A DNA stretch of 64,000 nt from Bacteroidaceae bacterium (GCA_017617315.1 JAFZWM010000030.1:1-64000), one strand, 5' to 3'; counted from the stretch's first letter, positions 16,694 through 26,614 are shown. A program made the numbers and translations. Notes: generated by a model not told the origin, from the sequence alone.

Positions 16694-17647
16694 TTATTTG
16701 CCCTCTTTCTTCCTTACTTTATAAAGTTGATAAGAGTTTACGACGTTGTGGCAAACGGAGTAGAAGCCTCCGGCAATTGATGTAACCGGTGTGAGGAATG
16801 TTGCACCAAGCCAGATTGAGAAGACCGTATTCTTTTGTCCGAGAGCCTGACCGCCGCTGATTCGGTCGTTGTATCTTCCGCCGATAATCTTGCCAAGCGC
16901 AAACTGAATGGCGCATGTAACGAGCGCAGCCACGGCGATTCCGACTTCCATAATCAGATCTTCGTTGCTGTGAACGATACTTCGGGTCGATACGCCGATG
17001 GCAAGCGATAGCGAGACTGCCCACATATAGAACGCCAGATTCTTTGGCTTAAGCAGAATTGCATGGAGTTTAGGCATGAAGATTCGCACTAACCACGCAA
17101 GAAAAAGCGGAAAGATGAGCAGTGGGAAAACTTTTCGCAATATTGTGATGAATGCTGGCAGAAAGCTTATTCCCACGCTTGGATGGACTATTGGCACGAC
17201 TATCGGAATGACGATTGCCGATGTAAGGTTGGCAAGCATCGTGTAGCTTACCAGAGTCTGCGCGTTGCCGCCCAGTTTTCCGGTGATGACGGCGGCTGCC
17301 GTTGCCGTTGGAGTAATCATGCAAATCATCGCACCTTCGAGAACAACGCGATAATGGTTTTCGGGACAAACGATGAGCGGCAGTCCGAGCAAAACGAACG
17401 TACAAATTTGTATCAGTATGAGCCAGAGATGCCACTTTGTAGGGCGCAGCGATTTCGGATCAATCTTGCAGAAAGTAAGAAACAGCATGCAGAAAATCAG
17501 TAGCGGCTGAATGTATGCTATTGCTTCGGATACAAATTCGTGCGTTTCGTCGAGCTGTGGTATTGCCGTGTAGATGAAATATGCGGCAACTCCTGTTAGC
17601 ATGGCTATCGGGAGTGTCCAGTTTCTTAAGAATTGTAGGAATTTCAT
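16694..17647 (-). CDS. BASS-family (bile acid:sodium symporter-like) transporter
   Basis: 317 residues with nine or ten hydrophobic helices and almost no soluble domain, as in the bile acid:Na+ symporter/arsenite-resistance superfamily. The ITPTATAAAVITGKLGGN segment near 110 and the GGQALGQKNTVFSIWLG segment near 265 correspond to the two crossover regions typical of the fold. Substrates in the family range from bile acids to organic anions, and none can be assigned here. It lies 31 bases after nrdG on the same strand and might be transcribed with it, without an obvious functional link. Confidence 0.85.
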   Translation of the reverse strand: MKFLQFLRNWTLPIAMLTGVAAYFIYTAIPQLDETHEFVSEAIAYIQPLLIFCMLFLTFCKIDPKSLRPTKWHLWLILIQICTFVLLGLPLIVCPENHYRVVLEGAMICMITPTATAAAVITGKLGGNAQTLVSYTMLANLTSAIVIPIVVPIVHPSVGISFLPAFITILRKVFPLLIFPLFLAWLVRIFMPKLHAILLKPKNLAFYMWAVSLSLAIGVSTRSIVHSNEDLIMEVGIAVAALVTCAIQFALGKIIGGRYNDRISGGQALGQKNTVFSIWLGATFLTPVTSIAGGFYSVCHNVVNSYQLYKVRKKEGK

Positions 17648-17678
17648 TTTTACTTGTTATCCCGAGAATTTTTGGTGT

Positions 17679-18185
17679 TTAGAAGAGGCGGGTAGGATCG
17701 TAGTCGAGCAGAATGGTTTCCTGCTGCTTGAGCGATTCCTGAACGTCGATAATCCTCTGGTTGCTGCTGCCTCTGAACAGTAAGTCGGGGTCGTGAAGAG
17801 ACTCTTCAAACTTGCCGTCAACAAGCACGTCTGTCGATTTCAGAAGGCGGAGTGCCTGCGGATTTTTTATAAGCGTCTCGAACGTATATCCGGTGTAGCA
17901 CCAGATGTTTTTGCTGCTCGTCTGCTTTATTGCTTCGGCCAGTTCTGCAAATCCTTCAGCCTGATACATCGGGTCGCCGCCCGTGAAGGTTACATCGGCA
18001 AATTCATCGGCAAGGACTTCTTTCAGAATATCTTCCGTAGATGTCATCGTGCCGGCGTTAATGTCCCATGTGCTGGGGTTTTGGCATCCTTTGCAGGCAT
18101 TTACACAACCGGCACAATAAATTGAGGTCCGGAAGCCCGGACCATCAACTGTTGTGTCATGAATAATTTTTAGTATACTAATCAT
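17679..18185 (-). CDS. nrdG: Anaerobic ribonucleotide reductase activating protein
   Basis: Radical-SAM activase that puts the glycyl radical on NrdD. 168 residues, the normal size. The Fe-S motif is CVNACKGC (CxxxCxxC) near residues 29-36, with VTFTGGDPMYQ (the GGE/GGD SAM-binding motif) near 72. It starts 22 bases after nrdD on the same strand, the usual nrdDG operon. Oxygen-sensitive. Confidence 0.95.
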   Translation of the reverse strand: MISILKIIHDTTVDGPGFRTSIYCAGCVNACKGCQNPSTWDINAGTMTSTEDILKEVLADEFADVTFTGGDPMYQAEGFAELAEAIKQTSSKNIWCYTGYTFETLIKNPQALRLLKSTDVLVDGKFEESLHDPDLLFRGSSNQRIIDVQESLKQQETILLDYDPTRLF

Positions 18186-18207
18186 ATCTTATTTTTCAAA
18201 GATATTT

Positions 18208-20424
18208 TTAGTTCTTGAAATCGTGAACCACTCTGTCGTTCAGCTCGGCAAGCTTAGCGCGGTTCCACCTGTCGGTGGTTCCGACAAGATAGCCGGTGAT
18301 TCGCTGAAGTTTGTCTACGTTCGGACTTCCGCACTTAGGACATGTGTCAAGATTCTGGTCGGCATTCTCGTATCCGCAGTCAAGACAGCGGTTGCGGTTG
18401 TGGTTAACCGAGCCGTACCCCATGTTGTACTTGTCCATCATGTCTACTACTCGCATAATCACGTCAGGGTTGTGAGTCGCGTCGCCGTCAATTTCAACAT
18501 AGAAGATGTGGCCGCCGCGTGTGAGGTCGTGATAAGGAGCCTCGACTTGTGCCTTGTGGAGCGCGCTGCACTTGTAGTAAACCGGAACGTGGTTTGAGTT
18601 GGTGTAGTAATCGCGGTCTGTTACGCCCGGAATAACGCCGAATTCGTTGCGGTCTGTGCGAGTGAACTTGCCAGACAAGCCCTCGGCTGGAGTTGCAAGA
18701 ACGCTGTAGTTGTGACCGTACTGCTCAGAATATCCGTTAACGCGGTTGCGCATGTATGTGATAATCTTGATTCCGAGTTCCTGAGCATCCTCGCTTTCGC
18801 CATGATGCTTGCCGACGAGTGCCACAAGACATTCAGCCAAGCCGATGAAGCCGATTCCGAGAGTTCCTTGATTGATTACCGATTCGATTGTGTCGGTTGG
18901 CTTCAGTTTCTCTGCGCCGAGCCACAATGACGACATAACGAGAGGGAACTGCTTTGCAACGGCAGTCTTCTGGAACATGAAGCGCTCGTGAAGCTGCTGC
19001 GCCGTGATGTCGAGCACGTTGTCGAGTTTCGCAAAGAACTGTGCGATGCGCTCTTCCTTGCTCTTTATGTTCATGCACTCGATTGCAAGACGGACGATGT
19101 TAATTGTTGTAAACGAGATGTTTCCGCGGCCGATTGAAGTCTTCGGTCCGAAACGGTTTTCGAACACACGGGTGCGGCATCCCATTGTTGCCACCTCGTG
19201 AATGTAACGCTTTGGGTCGTCGGCCTTCCACTCCTCGCTCTGATTGTAAGTTGCGTCGAGGTTCAGGAAGTTAGGGAAGAATCGGCGTGCCGTAACCTTG
19301 CAAGCCAGTTTGTAGAGGTCGTAGTTTCTGTCTTCTGGCAGATAGTTCACGCCTCTCTTCTTCTTCCAAATCTGGATAGGGAAGATGGCTGTCTCGCCCT
19401 TTCCAACGCCCTCGTATGTGCTTATGAGCATCTCGCGGATGATGCATCGGCCTTCGGCAGATGTGTCTGTTCCGTAGTTAACGGAGCTGAAAACGACCTG
19501 ATTTCCGCCGCGTGAGTGGATGGTGTTCATGTTGTGGATGAACGCCTCCATGCTCTGGTGAACGCGTGCTACGGTCTTGTTGATTGCGTGCTGCTTTACG
19601 CGAGCCTCGCCTTCAAGTCCGTCGAGCGATGTGTTGAGATAATCGTCGATAGGAGCATCGTAAAGATGCTTGAAGTCCTGAGCGTAAAGATTCTCAAGAT
19701 TCTTCACCTCCTCTATATAACTGCGGCGAACGTATGGTGCAAGATAGAAGTCGAAGGCTGGAATTGCCTGACCTCCGTGCATCTCGTTCTGTGCCGTTTC
19801 GAGAGATATACATCCAAGTATGCTGGCCGTCTCGATTCGCTTTGCAGGGCGCGATTCGCCGTGGCCTGCGCTGAATCCGAATTCAAGAATATGGTCGAGC
19901 GGGTGCTGAACGCATGTGAGCGACTTTGTAGGGTAGTAATCCTTGTCGTGAATGTGGATATAGTTGTGAGATACGGCGTCGCGTACCGGCTCGCTCAGCA
20001 GATAGTCGTCAACGAAAGGTTTTGTTGTCTCGCTCGAGAACTTCATCATCATGCCGGCAGGGGTGTCGGCATTCATGTTTGCGTTCTCACGTGTGATGTC
20101 GTTCGACTTGATGTTGATGATTTCAAGGAACATGTCGGTTGTCTTTGCCTTTCGGGCAATGTTGCGCTGGTTTCGGTAAGAGATGTACTGGCGTGCCACA
20201 TCCTTACGGCTCGACTTCATCAGCTCGCGCTCAACCGCGTCTTGAATGTCCTCAACTGTCATTTGTGATTTTCCACGGGTTGCGATGTGATCGGTAATTT
20301 GGTTGATGAGGTTTGCGTCCTCGCCAATCTCGGTGTGGAGCATCGCCTTGCGTATAGCGCCAGAAATTTTGGACTCGTTGAATCCAACAATTCGACCGTC
20401 TCGTTTAACGACTGTCTGTATCAT
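18208..20424 (-). CDS. nrdD: Anaerobic (class III) ribonucleoside-triphosphate reductase
   Basis: It reduces NTPs to dNTPs with a glycyl radical under anaerobic conditions. 738 residues: an N-terminal ATP-cone (about 1-95, VVKRDGRIVGFNESKI) for allosteric control, then the ten-stranded barrel. Near the C-terminus is the zinc site CLDCGYE plus CPKCG (about 678-700) and the glycyl-radical segment TGYLVGTTDRWN (Gly711 or Gly715). It heads an nrdD-nrdG operon. It is the only ribonucleotide reductase in the window, consistent with an anaerobe, although an aerobic enzyme could lie elsewhere. Confidence 0.96.
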   Translation of the reverse strand: MIQTVVKRDGRIVGFNESKISGAIRKAMLHTEIGEDANLINQITDHIATRGKSQMTVEDIQDAVERELMKSSRKDVARQYISYRNQRNIARKAKTTDMFLEIINIKSNDITRENANMNADTPAGMMMKFSSETTKPFVDDYLLSEPVRDAVSHNYIHIHDKDYYPTKSLTCVQHPLDHILEFGFSAGHGESRPAKRIETASILGCISLETAQNEMHGGQAIPAFDFYLAPYVRRSYIEEVKNLENLYAQDFKHLYDAPIDDYLNTSLDGLEGEARVKQHAINKTVARVHQSMEAFIHNMNTIHSRGGNQVVFSSVNYGTDTSAEGRCIIREMLISTYEGVGKGETAIFPIQIWKKKRGVNYLPEDRNYDLYKLACKVTARRFFPNFLNLDATYNQSEEWKADDPKRYIHEVATMGCRTRVFENRFGPKTSIGRGNISFTTINIVRLAIECMNIKSKEERIAQFFAKLDNVLDITAQQLHERFMFQKTAVAKQFPLVMSSLWLGAEKLKPTDTIESVINQGTLGIGFIGLAECLVALVGKHHGESEDAQELGIKIITYMRNRVNGYSEQYGHNYSVLATPAEGLSGKFTRTDRNEFGVIPGVTDRDYYTNSNHVPVYYKCSALHKAQVEAPYHDLTRGGHIFYVEIDGDATHNPDVIMRVVDMMDKYNMGYGSVNHNRNRCLDCGYENADQNLDTCPKCGSPNVDKLQRITGYLVGTTDRWNRAKLAELNDRVVHDFKN

Positions 20425-20464
20425 TTTTGCTTGTCAGTTAGAATTGTTATTTTTTTAATTGCTG

Positions 20465-20472
20465 CAAAGGTA
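20465..20472 (-). promoter_or_regulatory. nrdD -7 promoter box
   Basis: TACCTTTG on the minus strand, 40 bases before the nrdD ATG. Confidence 0.7.
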
Positions 20473-20605
20473 TAATATAAGATTTAAATTTCAAAATTTT
20501 TCAACTTTTTTATTTGTTAAAAATATTAAAAAGCTGAAAATCAATAATATAGAAAATTAAAATGGAAAACTTTGTAGTAAAACATTAAATAAAGTTTGCA
20601 AAAAG

Positions 20606-20620
20606 CTATCACTGTGATAG
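20606..20620. promoter_or_regulatory. 15-bp palindrome, candidate operator
   Basis: CTATCAC, one centre base, GTGATAG: a perfect inverted repeat between the divergent nrdDG and mrcA promoters. Symmetry and size fit a dimeric regulator site. No T-run follows, so it is not a terminator. The regulator is unknown. Confidence 0.5.
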
Positions 20621-20789
20621 TTATGAAAAATACATTGCTATCCTGCTTAATTTACCATATTTTTATGGCAAATATTAAAGTTGTTTTGAGGTGGTGTGTT
20701 TATCGTTTTTACCAATTCGTTGTTAAGCGTTTGCAAATATATGAAAATATTTTTGTTGTTCGATTGATATTAGGTCAAAAAAAAATAAG

Positions 20790-20797
20790 TATTTTTG
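20790..20797 (+). promoter_or_regulatory. mrcA -7 promoter box
   Basis: TATTTTTG matches TAnnTTTG and ends 8 bases before the mrcA ATG, predicting a very short or absent 5' leader. Confidence 0.55.
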
Positions 20798-20805
20798 CAA
20801 TCGAT

Positions 20806-23235
20806 ATGAGACGAAAAATTATTTATGTTCTTTGGGCACTTTTGTTGCTTATTATATTAGGTGTTGTCGGCGCATTCACCGCAATATCTAAAGGTTGGAT
20901 TGGACATCTGCCTAAAATTGAGGATTTACAGAACCCTGTAGACAAGTACGCAACTCAGATTATATCGTCTGACGGAAAGCTCCTCGGCACATGGTCGTAC
21001 TCGAAAGATAACCGAATCTATGCCGAATACAATTCCATCTCGCCAAATCTGATAAACGCATTGGTCGCTACCGAGGATGCCCGTTTCTATGAACATTCGG
21101 GAATCGACGTGCGCGCTCTTTTCCGTTCGTTGGTAAAGCGCGGAATCTTTATGCAGAAGAGTGCGGGCGGTGGCTCAACCATCACTCAGCAGCTTGCAAA
21201 GCAGCTTTATACTAATGTTGCTAAGAACAGCGTTCAGCGCGCCCTTCAGAAGCCGATAGAGTGGGTTATTGCCGTTCAGCTCGAAAAATACTATACAAAG
21301 GAGGAAATCATCACGTTGTATTTCAATAAGTTCGATTTCCTTAACAACGCCGTTGGTATAAAGACGGCTTCGAAGACTTATTTCGGAAAAGACCCTTCGC
21401 AGCTAACAATCAACGAGGCTGCAACCCTTGTCGGAATGTGCAAGAATCCGTCTCTCTTCAACCCCGTAAGACATAACGAGCGTTGCCGCGGTCGTCGAAA
21501 TGTGGTTCTCGGTCAGATGCTAAAGGCTGGCTTCATCACCAAGGCCGAATTCGACAAACTGAAGGAAGAGCCTCTGGTGCTCGATTTCCATCGTGTTGAC
21601 CACAAGGAGGGACTTGCTACTTACTTCCGCGAGTATCTCCGTGGCGTGATGATGGCAAAGAAGCCTGAGCGCGACAGATATCCCGAGTGGAACTATCAGC
21701 AGTATTATCAGGATTCGCTTTCGTGGGAGAAAGACCCGCTTTACGGATGGTGCAACAAGCACAAGAAGAAAAACGGCGAGAACTACAACATTTACGAAGA
21801 CGGATTGCGAATCTATACAACCATCGACTCGCGCATGCAGGCTTATGCCGAACAGGCTGTTGTTGAGCATATTGCCGGAAAGTTGCAGCCGGCGTTCGAC
21901 AAGGAGAAGCGTCGCAAGAAGACTGCTCCATTCAGTTCGATGCTTTCGACTGCCGAGGTCGAGAAAATCATGAAGCGAAGCAAGATGCAGAGCGAACGCT
22001 ACATCATGATGAAGAAGGCCGGATATTCGGATAGCGAGATTGACGAGGCTTTCAGTACAAAGACCGAGATGAGCGTTGCCAAGTATGTTGTAAGTCGTGA
22101 CGAGAAGGGCGCAGTTAAGAATGTAGATATCATCGAGGTTGACACGATGCTCACTCCGATGGACTCAATAAGATATTACAAGCACTTCCTGCGCAGCGGA
22201 TTCATGAGCATGGATGCCAAGACTGGTGCGGTTAAGGCATACGTCGGCGGATTGGATTATACTCATTTCCAGTATGATATGGTAACTGCCGGCCGCCGTC
22301 AGGTTGGCTCTACAATCAAGCCGTTCCTTTATTCGCTTGCGATGGAGAACGGATTCACGCCTTGCGACGAGGCTCCTAATGTTCAGGAAACGTATAATAT
22401 AAATGGTGTCGACTGGACTCCACGAAACGGAAGCCGCGCCCGATACGGCGAGATGGTTACGCTCAAGTGGGGACTTGCCAACTCTAACAACTGGATTTCA
22501 GCATGGCTTATGAATCAGCTCGACCCAGTTCAGCTTGTCGATTTGATGCATCAGTTTGGTATCAACAACAAGAAAATCGACCCTGTTATGAGTCTTTGTC
22601 TTGGCCCTTGCGAAATCTCTGTCTCAGAGATGGTTAGTGCTTATTCGGCCTTTGCCAACAAGGGAATCCGCGCTCAGCCTATGTTCGTAACCCGAATTGA
22701 GGACAGCGAAGGCAATATCGTTGCCGAATTCCAGCCTCAGGTAAACGAGGTCATCAGCGAGATGAGCAGTCTGAAGATGGTTGATATGCTAAGAGCCGTC
22801 GTTGATCACGGCACGGCAGCCCGAATCCGCTGGATGTTCAAGATTAAGGCAGACATGGGCGGAAAGACTGGTACTACCAACCGCAATTCCGATGGTTGGT
22901 TCATGGGCTTCACTCCAGAACTTGTGAGCGGATGTTGGGTAGGCGGTGAAGACCGCGATATTCATTTCGACAACATGGCAAACGGTCAGGGAGCAGAGCA
23001 GGCTTTGCCAATCTACGGAAAGTTCATGAAGATGGTTTATGCCGATGAGTCTTTGCCGTATAAGGAGAGCGCAGCGTTCTCATTCCCTGAGAATTTCAGC
23101 CTTTGCAACGAACAGAGTTATGGAAAGGAGGAAGTGATGGAAGTGGGAGATGCCGCTTCTTCTTCAGCAACCGGAAACACAAATAAAGCACCTCAGCAAA
23201 AACAAAGTGGAGGTATAGACGAAATATTTGATTAA
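20806..23235 (+). CDS. mrcA: Bifunctional penicillin-binding protein 1A
   Basis: Class A PBP that polymerises and cross-links peptidoglycan in the periplasm. 809 residues: a single N-terminal membrane anchor (about 5-27); a GT51 transglycosylase domain with ATEDARFYEHSGID near 88 and GGGSTITQQLAKQL near 121; and a transpeptidase domain with the SxxK motif STIK near 501, an SNN motif near 560 and KTGT near 687. The start MRRKIIYVLW gives the canonical cytoplasmic tail. A longer in-frame hydrophobic extension exists but precedes the promoter box. A long insertion (about 300-460) separates the two domains. queC follows after 15 bases. Confidence 0.94.
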   Translation: MRRKIIYVLWALLLLIILGVVGAFTAISKGWIGHLPKIEDLQNPVDKYATQIISSDGKLLGTWSYSKDNRIYAEYNSISPNLINALVATEDARFYEHSGIDVRALFRSLVKRGIFMQKSAGGGSTITQQLAKQLYTNVAKNSVQRALQKPIEWVIAVQLEKYYTKEEIITLYFNKFDFLNNAVGIKTASKTYFGKDPSQLTINEAATLVGMCKNPSLFNPVRHNERCRGRRNVVLGQMLKAGFITKAEFDKLKEEPLVLDFHRVDHKEGLATYFREYLRGVMMAKKPERDRYPEWNYQQYYQDSLSWEKDPLYGWCNKHKKKNGENYNIYEDGLRIYTTIDSRMQAYAEQAVVEHIAGKLQPAFDKEKRRKKTAPFSSMLSTAEVEKIMKRSKMQSERYIMMKKAGYSDSEIDEAFSTKTEMSVAKYVVSRDEKGAVKNVDIIEVDTMLTPMDSIRYYKHFLRSGFMSMDAKTGAVKAYVGGLDYTHFQYDMVTAGRRQVGSTIKPFLYSLAMENGFTPCDEAPNVQETYNINGVDWTPRNGSRARYGEMVTLKWGLANSNNWISAWLMNQLDPVQLVDLMHQFGINNKKIDPVMSLCLGPCEISVSEMVSAYSAFANKGIRAQPMFVTRIEDSEGNIVAEFQPQVNEVISEMSSLKMVDMLRAVVDHGTAARIRWMFKIKADMGGKTGTTNRNSDGWFMGFTPELVSGCWVGGEDRDIHFDNMANGQGAEQALPIYGKFMKMVYADESLPYKESAAFSFPENFSLCNEQSYGKEEVMEVGDAASSSATGNTNKAPQQKQSGGIDEIFD

Positions 23236-23250
23236 ACGGAGAGTTAAATT

Positions 23251-23934
23251 ATGATGACAATGAACAAACAGAAGGCTCTCGTGGTCTTCAGTGGAGGTCA
23301 GGACTCAACAACATGCCTGTACTGGGCAAAGAAGAACTTCAAGGAGGTCTTCGCCCTTAGCTTCATCTACGGACAGAAGCATGTTAAGGAGGTTGAGCTG
23401 GCAAAGAAGATAGCCGAGAAGGCTGGAGTAGAGTGGGCTTGCATGGATGTGAGTTTCATAGGCAAGCTAGGAAAGAATTCGCTTACCGATTCGAGCATAC
23501 CGATGGACAAGGATAAACCGTCAGATTCGTTTCCAAACACATTCGTTCCGGGACGTAATCTCTTCTTCCTCAGCATCGCAGCCGTTTACGCTCGCGAGCG
23601 CGGAATAAATCATCTGGTAACGGGTGTTAGCGAGACTGATTTCAGCGGATATCCTGATTGTCGCGACGCATTTATCAAGAGTCTGAACGTAAGTCTGAAT
23701 CTTGCGATGGACGAGCAATTCGTAATCCACACGCCTCTGATGTGGATTGACAAGTGCCAGACTTGGGAGATGGCTGATAATCTTGGTGTACTCGACATTG
23801 TTCGCAACGATACGCTTACATGCTACAATGGCGTTCAGGGCGACGGATGCGGCGAGTGCCCTTCATGCAAACTCCGAAAGGAAGGACTCGACAAGTATCT
23901 ATCAATTAAAAACTTAGCTTTGGCAGGAAAATGA
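23251..23934 (+). CDS. queC: 7-cyano-7-deazaguanine (preQ0) synthase
   Basis: It converts 7-carboxy-7-deazaguanine to preQ0 with ammonia and ATP, in queuosine biosynthesis. The PP-loop is [10 protein letters not shown] near 14-23. The zinc site near the C-terminus is [13 protein letters not shown]. Length 227 is normal. Three ATGs lie close together at the start (23251, 23254, 23260) and any could be used. The last four bases overlap queF (ATGA), so queC-queF is a coupled pair. queD and queE are not in the window. Confidence 0.95.
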   Translation: MMTMNKQKALVVFSGGQDSTTCLYWAKKNFKEVFALSFIYGQKHVKEVELAKKIAEKAGVEWACMDVSFIGKLGKNSLTDSSIPMDKDKPSDSFPNTFVPGRNLFFLSIAAVYARERGINHLVTGVSETDFSGYPDCRDAFIKSLNVSLNLAMDEQFVIHTPLMWIDKCQTWEMADNLGVLDIVRNDTLTCYNGVQGDGCGECPSCKLRKEGLDKYLSIKNLALAGK

Positions 23935-24395
23935 GTGAAAACAGAGAAAAAGAAGGCCTTCAGGCTTTAGGAAAGAAGACCGAATACCGACAGGACTATG
24001 CTCCCGAGGTGCTCGAGAGTTTCATAAACAAGCATCCCGACAACGATTATTGGGTGCGTTTCAACTGTCCTGAGTTCACGAGTCTTTGTCCTATCACGGG
24101 ACAGCCCGATTTTGCAGAAATCAAGATCGACTACATCCCGGGCGAGCGCATGGTTGAGAGCAAGAGTCTGAAACTTTATCTGTTCAGCTTCCGCAACCAC
24201 GGCGATTTTCACGAGGATTGCGTAAACAAGATTATGAAGGATTTGATAAAGCTGATGGATCCGAAGTATATCGAGGTTACGGGAATCTTCACTCCGCGCG
24301 GCGGAATCTCAATCTATCCGTATGCCAACTACGGCAAGCCGGGAACGAAGTACGAAAAAATGGCAGAATACAGACTAATGAACCACAATCTTTAA
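23931..24395 (+). CDS. queF: NADPH-dependent preQ1 synthase
   Basis: QueF reduces the preQ0 nitrile to the preQ1 amine, the last free-base step before insertion in tRNA. This is the short, unimodular type (154 residues). Key elements are [16 protein letters not shown] near 46-61 (the second Cys forms the thioimide with substrate), the [16 protein letters not shown] motif near 82-97 that binds NADPH, and HEDC. It overlaps queC by four bases. The terminator stem begins within its last codons. Confidence 0.95.
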   Translation: MSENREKEGLQALGKKTEYRQDYAPEVLESFINKHPDNDYWVRFNCPEFTSLCPITGQPDFAEIKIDYIPGERMVESKSLKLYLFSFRNHGDFHEDCVNKIMKDLIKLMDPKYIEVTGIFTPRGGISIYPYANYGKPGTKYEKMAEYRLMNHNL

Positions 24396-24412
24396 CAGAT
24401 TGTGGTTTTTTA
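24381..24412 (+). terminator. Terminator of the mrcA-queC-queF operon
   Basis: Arms AACCACAATCT (24381-24391) and AGATTGTGGTT (24397-24407) with a T-run. The stem overlaps the queF stop codon and lies against the 3' end of the convergent gene. Confidence 0.92.
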
Positions 24413-25597
24413 TTTCTCTGCAATCGGTTCTTTTACTGGTAGTTCGATTGCGCTTTTCCTTTTCTTCTTTCCGAAATTGAAGCCGGCGTAGAACTTGAGC
24501 GATGCGTATGCGTTATTCACGCTGAAATACTCGCGTCTGAAACTGTAAGTGTGAACAACGAACGACAGTCCCGTGTAGTATTTTGCATTGTTCCATGTTA
24601 TTCCAATGCGGCTGAACATGTCCAGACTGATGTATTTCATCTGCCTTTTAAGTTGGTTCATCGTTATGCCGCCGATTTCTACCTCCGATTCCTTATAGCC
24701 GATGGCCGGCTGCAATGATGCCGACAGCAGACAGTTCTTCTTGAAAACCCAGTTGTATGCGTATCCGAAGTTGATGCTATAATCCGAATACTTCAGGTTG
24801 TTTAGCATCATACTTTGGTCGAGTTCTTCTACCATCGTCTTCGGCAGTTTCTCGTGATTGAAGTCGATTTCGTGCTTCGAGCAGGTTATGCCGAGCAGGA
24901 ACGAACCGCAACTTCGCCGTTGGTTTGTGCTTTGTGCAAATGCCGCAGGATACGAGAAATGCTTGTGATTGAAGATGTAATATGCATTCAGACCTTTTAT
25001 AGACACATCGAGGGCGTTACATTCTTTTCCGATGTACGAATTGTCGGAAAATCCCGTATAGTTGTCGAGCGTCATCGGCGAGTTTCCTGATTTTCGCCAA
25101 TAGATGTCGCCGCCAATCATGTTGGTGTAGATACTCAGTTCAAACTCGCGCTTTGCACTCGTTGAGCGGCTGAAAAGTCGGGTTGCATCGACCGAATATC
25201 CGAGGAAAATCCACTTCCATCCGAAGTAAAGGCCGAGCTTGTAGTTGGCGTTCGGACTGAAATCGATTTCCTGCTCGCTTATAGAGCTGCTGATGTTGTA
25301 GAATTCGTACCAGTTGCTTGCCTCCAGCATCACGGCGTAGTTGTATTGGTTTGGCGAAATCCAGATAGTGTCGCCCCTCTTATCAAACTGTCTGAGTGTT
25401 GCTCCGACGGTGCTCTCGACGCCTTTCTCGAAGAGCTTTCCCGTCATCTTTCCTTGGTCTACGACGAATTTGCCCACCTTGTTTATTAAAGGTTTGCGCT
25501 GTGAGTTACTGTCGTTTTTTTCGATGTCGTTTGCATACAATGCCGTACACAACGACAGAAATAGTGAAATTAGGTATGTTGCTTTTATTTTTCCCAC
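24410..25597 (-). CDS. DUF4421-like outer-membrane protein
   Basis: 395 residues with a Sec signal peptide (LISLFLSLCTALYA). Many alternating short beta segments ending in aromatic residues suggest an outer-membrane beta barrel. The early segment DTIWISPNQYNYAVMLEAS and the general layout match the Bacteroidota family I know as DUF4421. The C-terminus carries a basic KKKRKS stretch, then a short acidic-ended tail. It lies 18 bases behind the Gfo/Idh oxidoreductase gene, probably in one transcript. Function unknown. Confidence 0.82.
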   Translation of the reverse strand: MGKIKATYLISLFLSLCTALYANDIEKNDSNSQRKPLINKVGKFVVDQGKMTGKLFEKGVESTVGATLRQFDKRGDTIWISPNQYNYAVMLEASNWYEFYNISSSISEQEIDFSPNANYKLGLYFGWKWIFLGYSVDATRLFSRSTSAKREFELSIYTNMIGGDIYWRKSGNSPMTLDNYTGFSDNSYIGKECNALDVSIKGLNAYYIFNHKHFSYPAAFAQSTNQRRSCGSFLLGITCSKHEIDFNHEKLPKTMVEELDQSMMLNNLKYSDYSINFGYAYNWVFKKNCLLSASLQPAIGYKESEVEIGGITMNQLKRQMKYISLDMFSRIGITWNNAKYYTGLSFVVHTYSFRREYFSVNNAYASLKFYAGFNFGKKKRKSAIELPVKEPIAEK

Positions 25598-25615
25598 GTT
25601 TGTTTTTCAGGTAAG

Positions 25616-26614
25616 TTACATTTTGCCAAGAATCTTGTCCATCACCCAGTTTGTAGTAGTTGCGCTGATGGCTGTTGCCGAGCATTTGCCGAGTCCCTGA
25701 AGGTCTTCGACAACCGCCTTGATGAGCGGAAGCTGAACATAGCTTGGATTCTCTATCGGATATTCAATTCTGCCTTTCTCGTTGTGCAGGGCGATAGGTT
25801 CGAAGGTGAATACCGAACAGCATATCATTCCCTTTGTGCCGATAATCTCGATGCGGTCTTCCTTTGCCGATTCGTGACCGATGAAGCACCACGAGCCCGA
25901 GCCTACGAGTCCGTTGGCAAACTTGAACGTAGCGCTCACATTGTCCTCAACATTATACAGTCCGCCCATGTTCACGCAGAAGCCGTGAGCCTCGGTAATG
26001 ACGCCCAAAAGTTCCTGAATAAAGTCGAGCTGATGCGGAGCAAGATCGTAGAAATATCCGCCGCCGGCAATATCTTTCTGAAGTCTCCAAGGAATGTCCT
26101 TGCTGTTGTAGTCGAGGTCGCGCGGAGGCACGGAGAATCTAATCTGTACGTTCACTACCTTGCCAATCTCTCCGTTCTCAATCAGTTCCTTTATCTTCAG
26201 AAAATAAGGCAGATAGCGACGATAGTACGCAACGAAGCACGGTACGCCAGTCTGTTCCGAGATTCGGTTTATTCTTACGCAGTCGGCATAGCTTGCGGCC
26301 ATCGGTTTCTCTATGTAGGCCGGTTTGCCAGCCTTCAGCGCCATAATAGCGTATGTTGCGTGCGATGACGGCGGAGTGGCGATGTAGACAGCATTTACGT
26401 TGGGGTCGTCTACCAACTCTTGAGCATCGGTGTAGAACTTCGGAATGTTATGCCTCTCGGCATACGAGCGTGCCTTCTGGCGGTCGCGGCTCATCACGGC
26501 AGTAACCGACGAGCCTTCAATCATACTGAAAGCCGGTCCGCTCTTTTTCTCTGTTACCTCACCACAGCCGATGAAGCCCCATTTTATTTGTTTTATGTTA
26601 TTTATGCTGTCCAT
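25616..26614 (-). CDS. Gfo/Idh/MocA-family oxidoreductase
   Basis: NAD(P)-dependent dehydrogenase of the glucose-fructose oxidoreductase family, 332 residues. The Rossmann motif GFIGCGEVTEKKSG is at about 13-26 and the conserved EKP of the family (AYIEKPMAAS) near 100. A C-terminal alpha/beta domain includes GGGYFYDLAPHQLD with the likely catalytic histidine. Substrates are usually sugars or their derivatives, and none can be assigned. It precedes the DUF4421-like gene with 18 bases between and has its own promoter box. Confidence 0.92.
   Translation of the reverse strand: MDSINNIKQIKWGFIGCGEVTEKKSGPAFSMIEGSSVTAVMSRDRQKARSYAERHNIPKFYTDAQELVDDPNVNAVYIATPPSSHATYAIMALKAGKPAYIEKPMAASYADCVRINRISEQTGVPCFVAYYRRYLPYFLKIKELIENGEIGKVVNVQIRFSVPPRDLDYNSKDIPWRLQKDIAGGGYFYDLAPHQLDFIQELLGVITEAHGFCVNMGGLYNVEDNVSATFKFANGLVGSGSWCFIGHESAKEDRIEIIGTKGMICCSVFTFEPIALHNEKGRIEYPIENPSYVQLPLIKAVVEDLQGLGKCSATAISATTTNWVMDKILGKM

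Larger units (their letters stand above)
20425..20805. promoter_or_regulatory. nrdD-mrcA divergent intergenic region
   Basis: A 381-base AT-rich gap. Near the nrdD end is a minus-strand -7 box, in the middle a 15-bp perfect palindrome, and close to mrcA a plus-strand -7 box. The hydrophobic in-frame extension upstream of mrcA (from 20596) lies before the mrcA promoter box and was not accepted as coding. No RNA gene was recognised. Confidence 0.6.

Noticed and set aside
20596-20805. 70-residue hydrophobic extension of mrcA
   Set aside because: It precedes the mrcA -7 box and includes the palindrome; PBP1A proteins start with a short cytoplasmic tail as at 20806.
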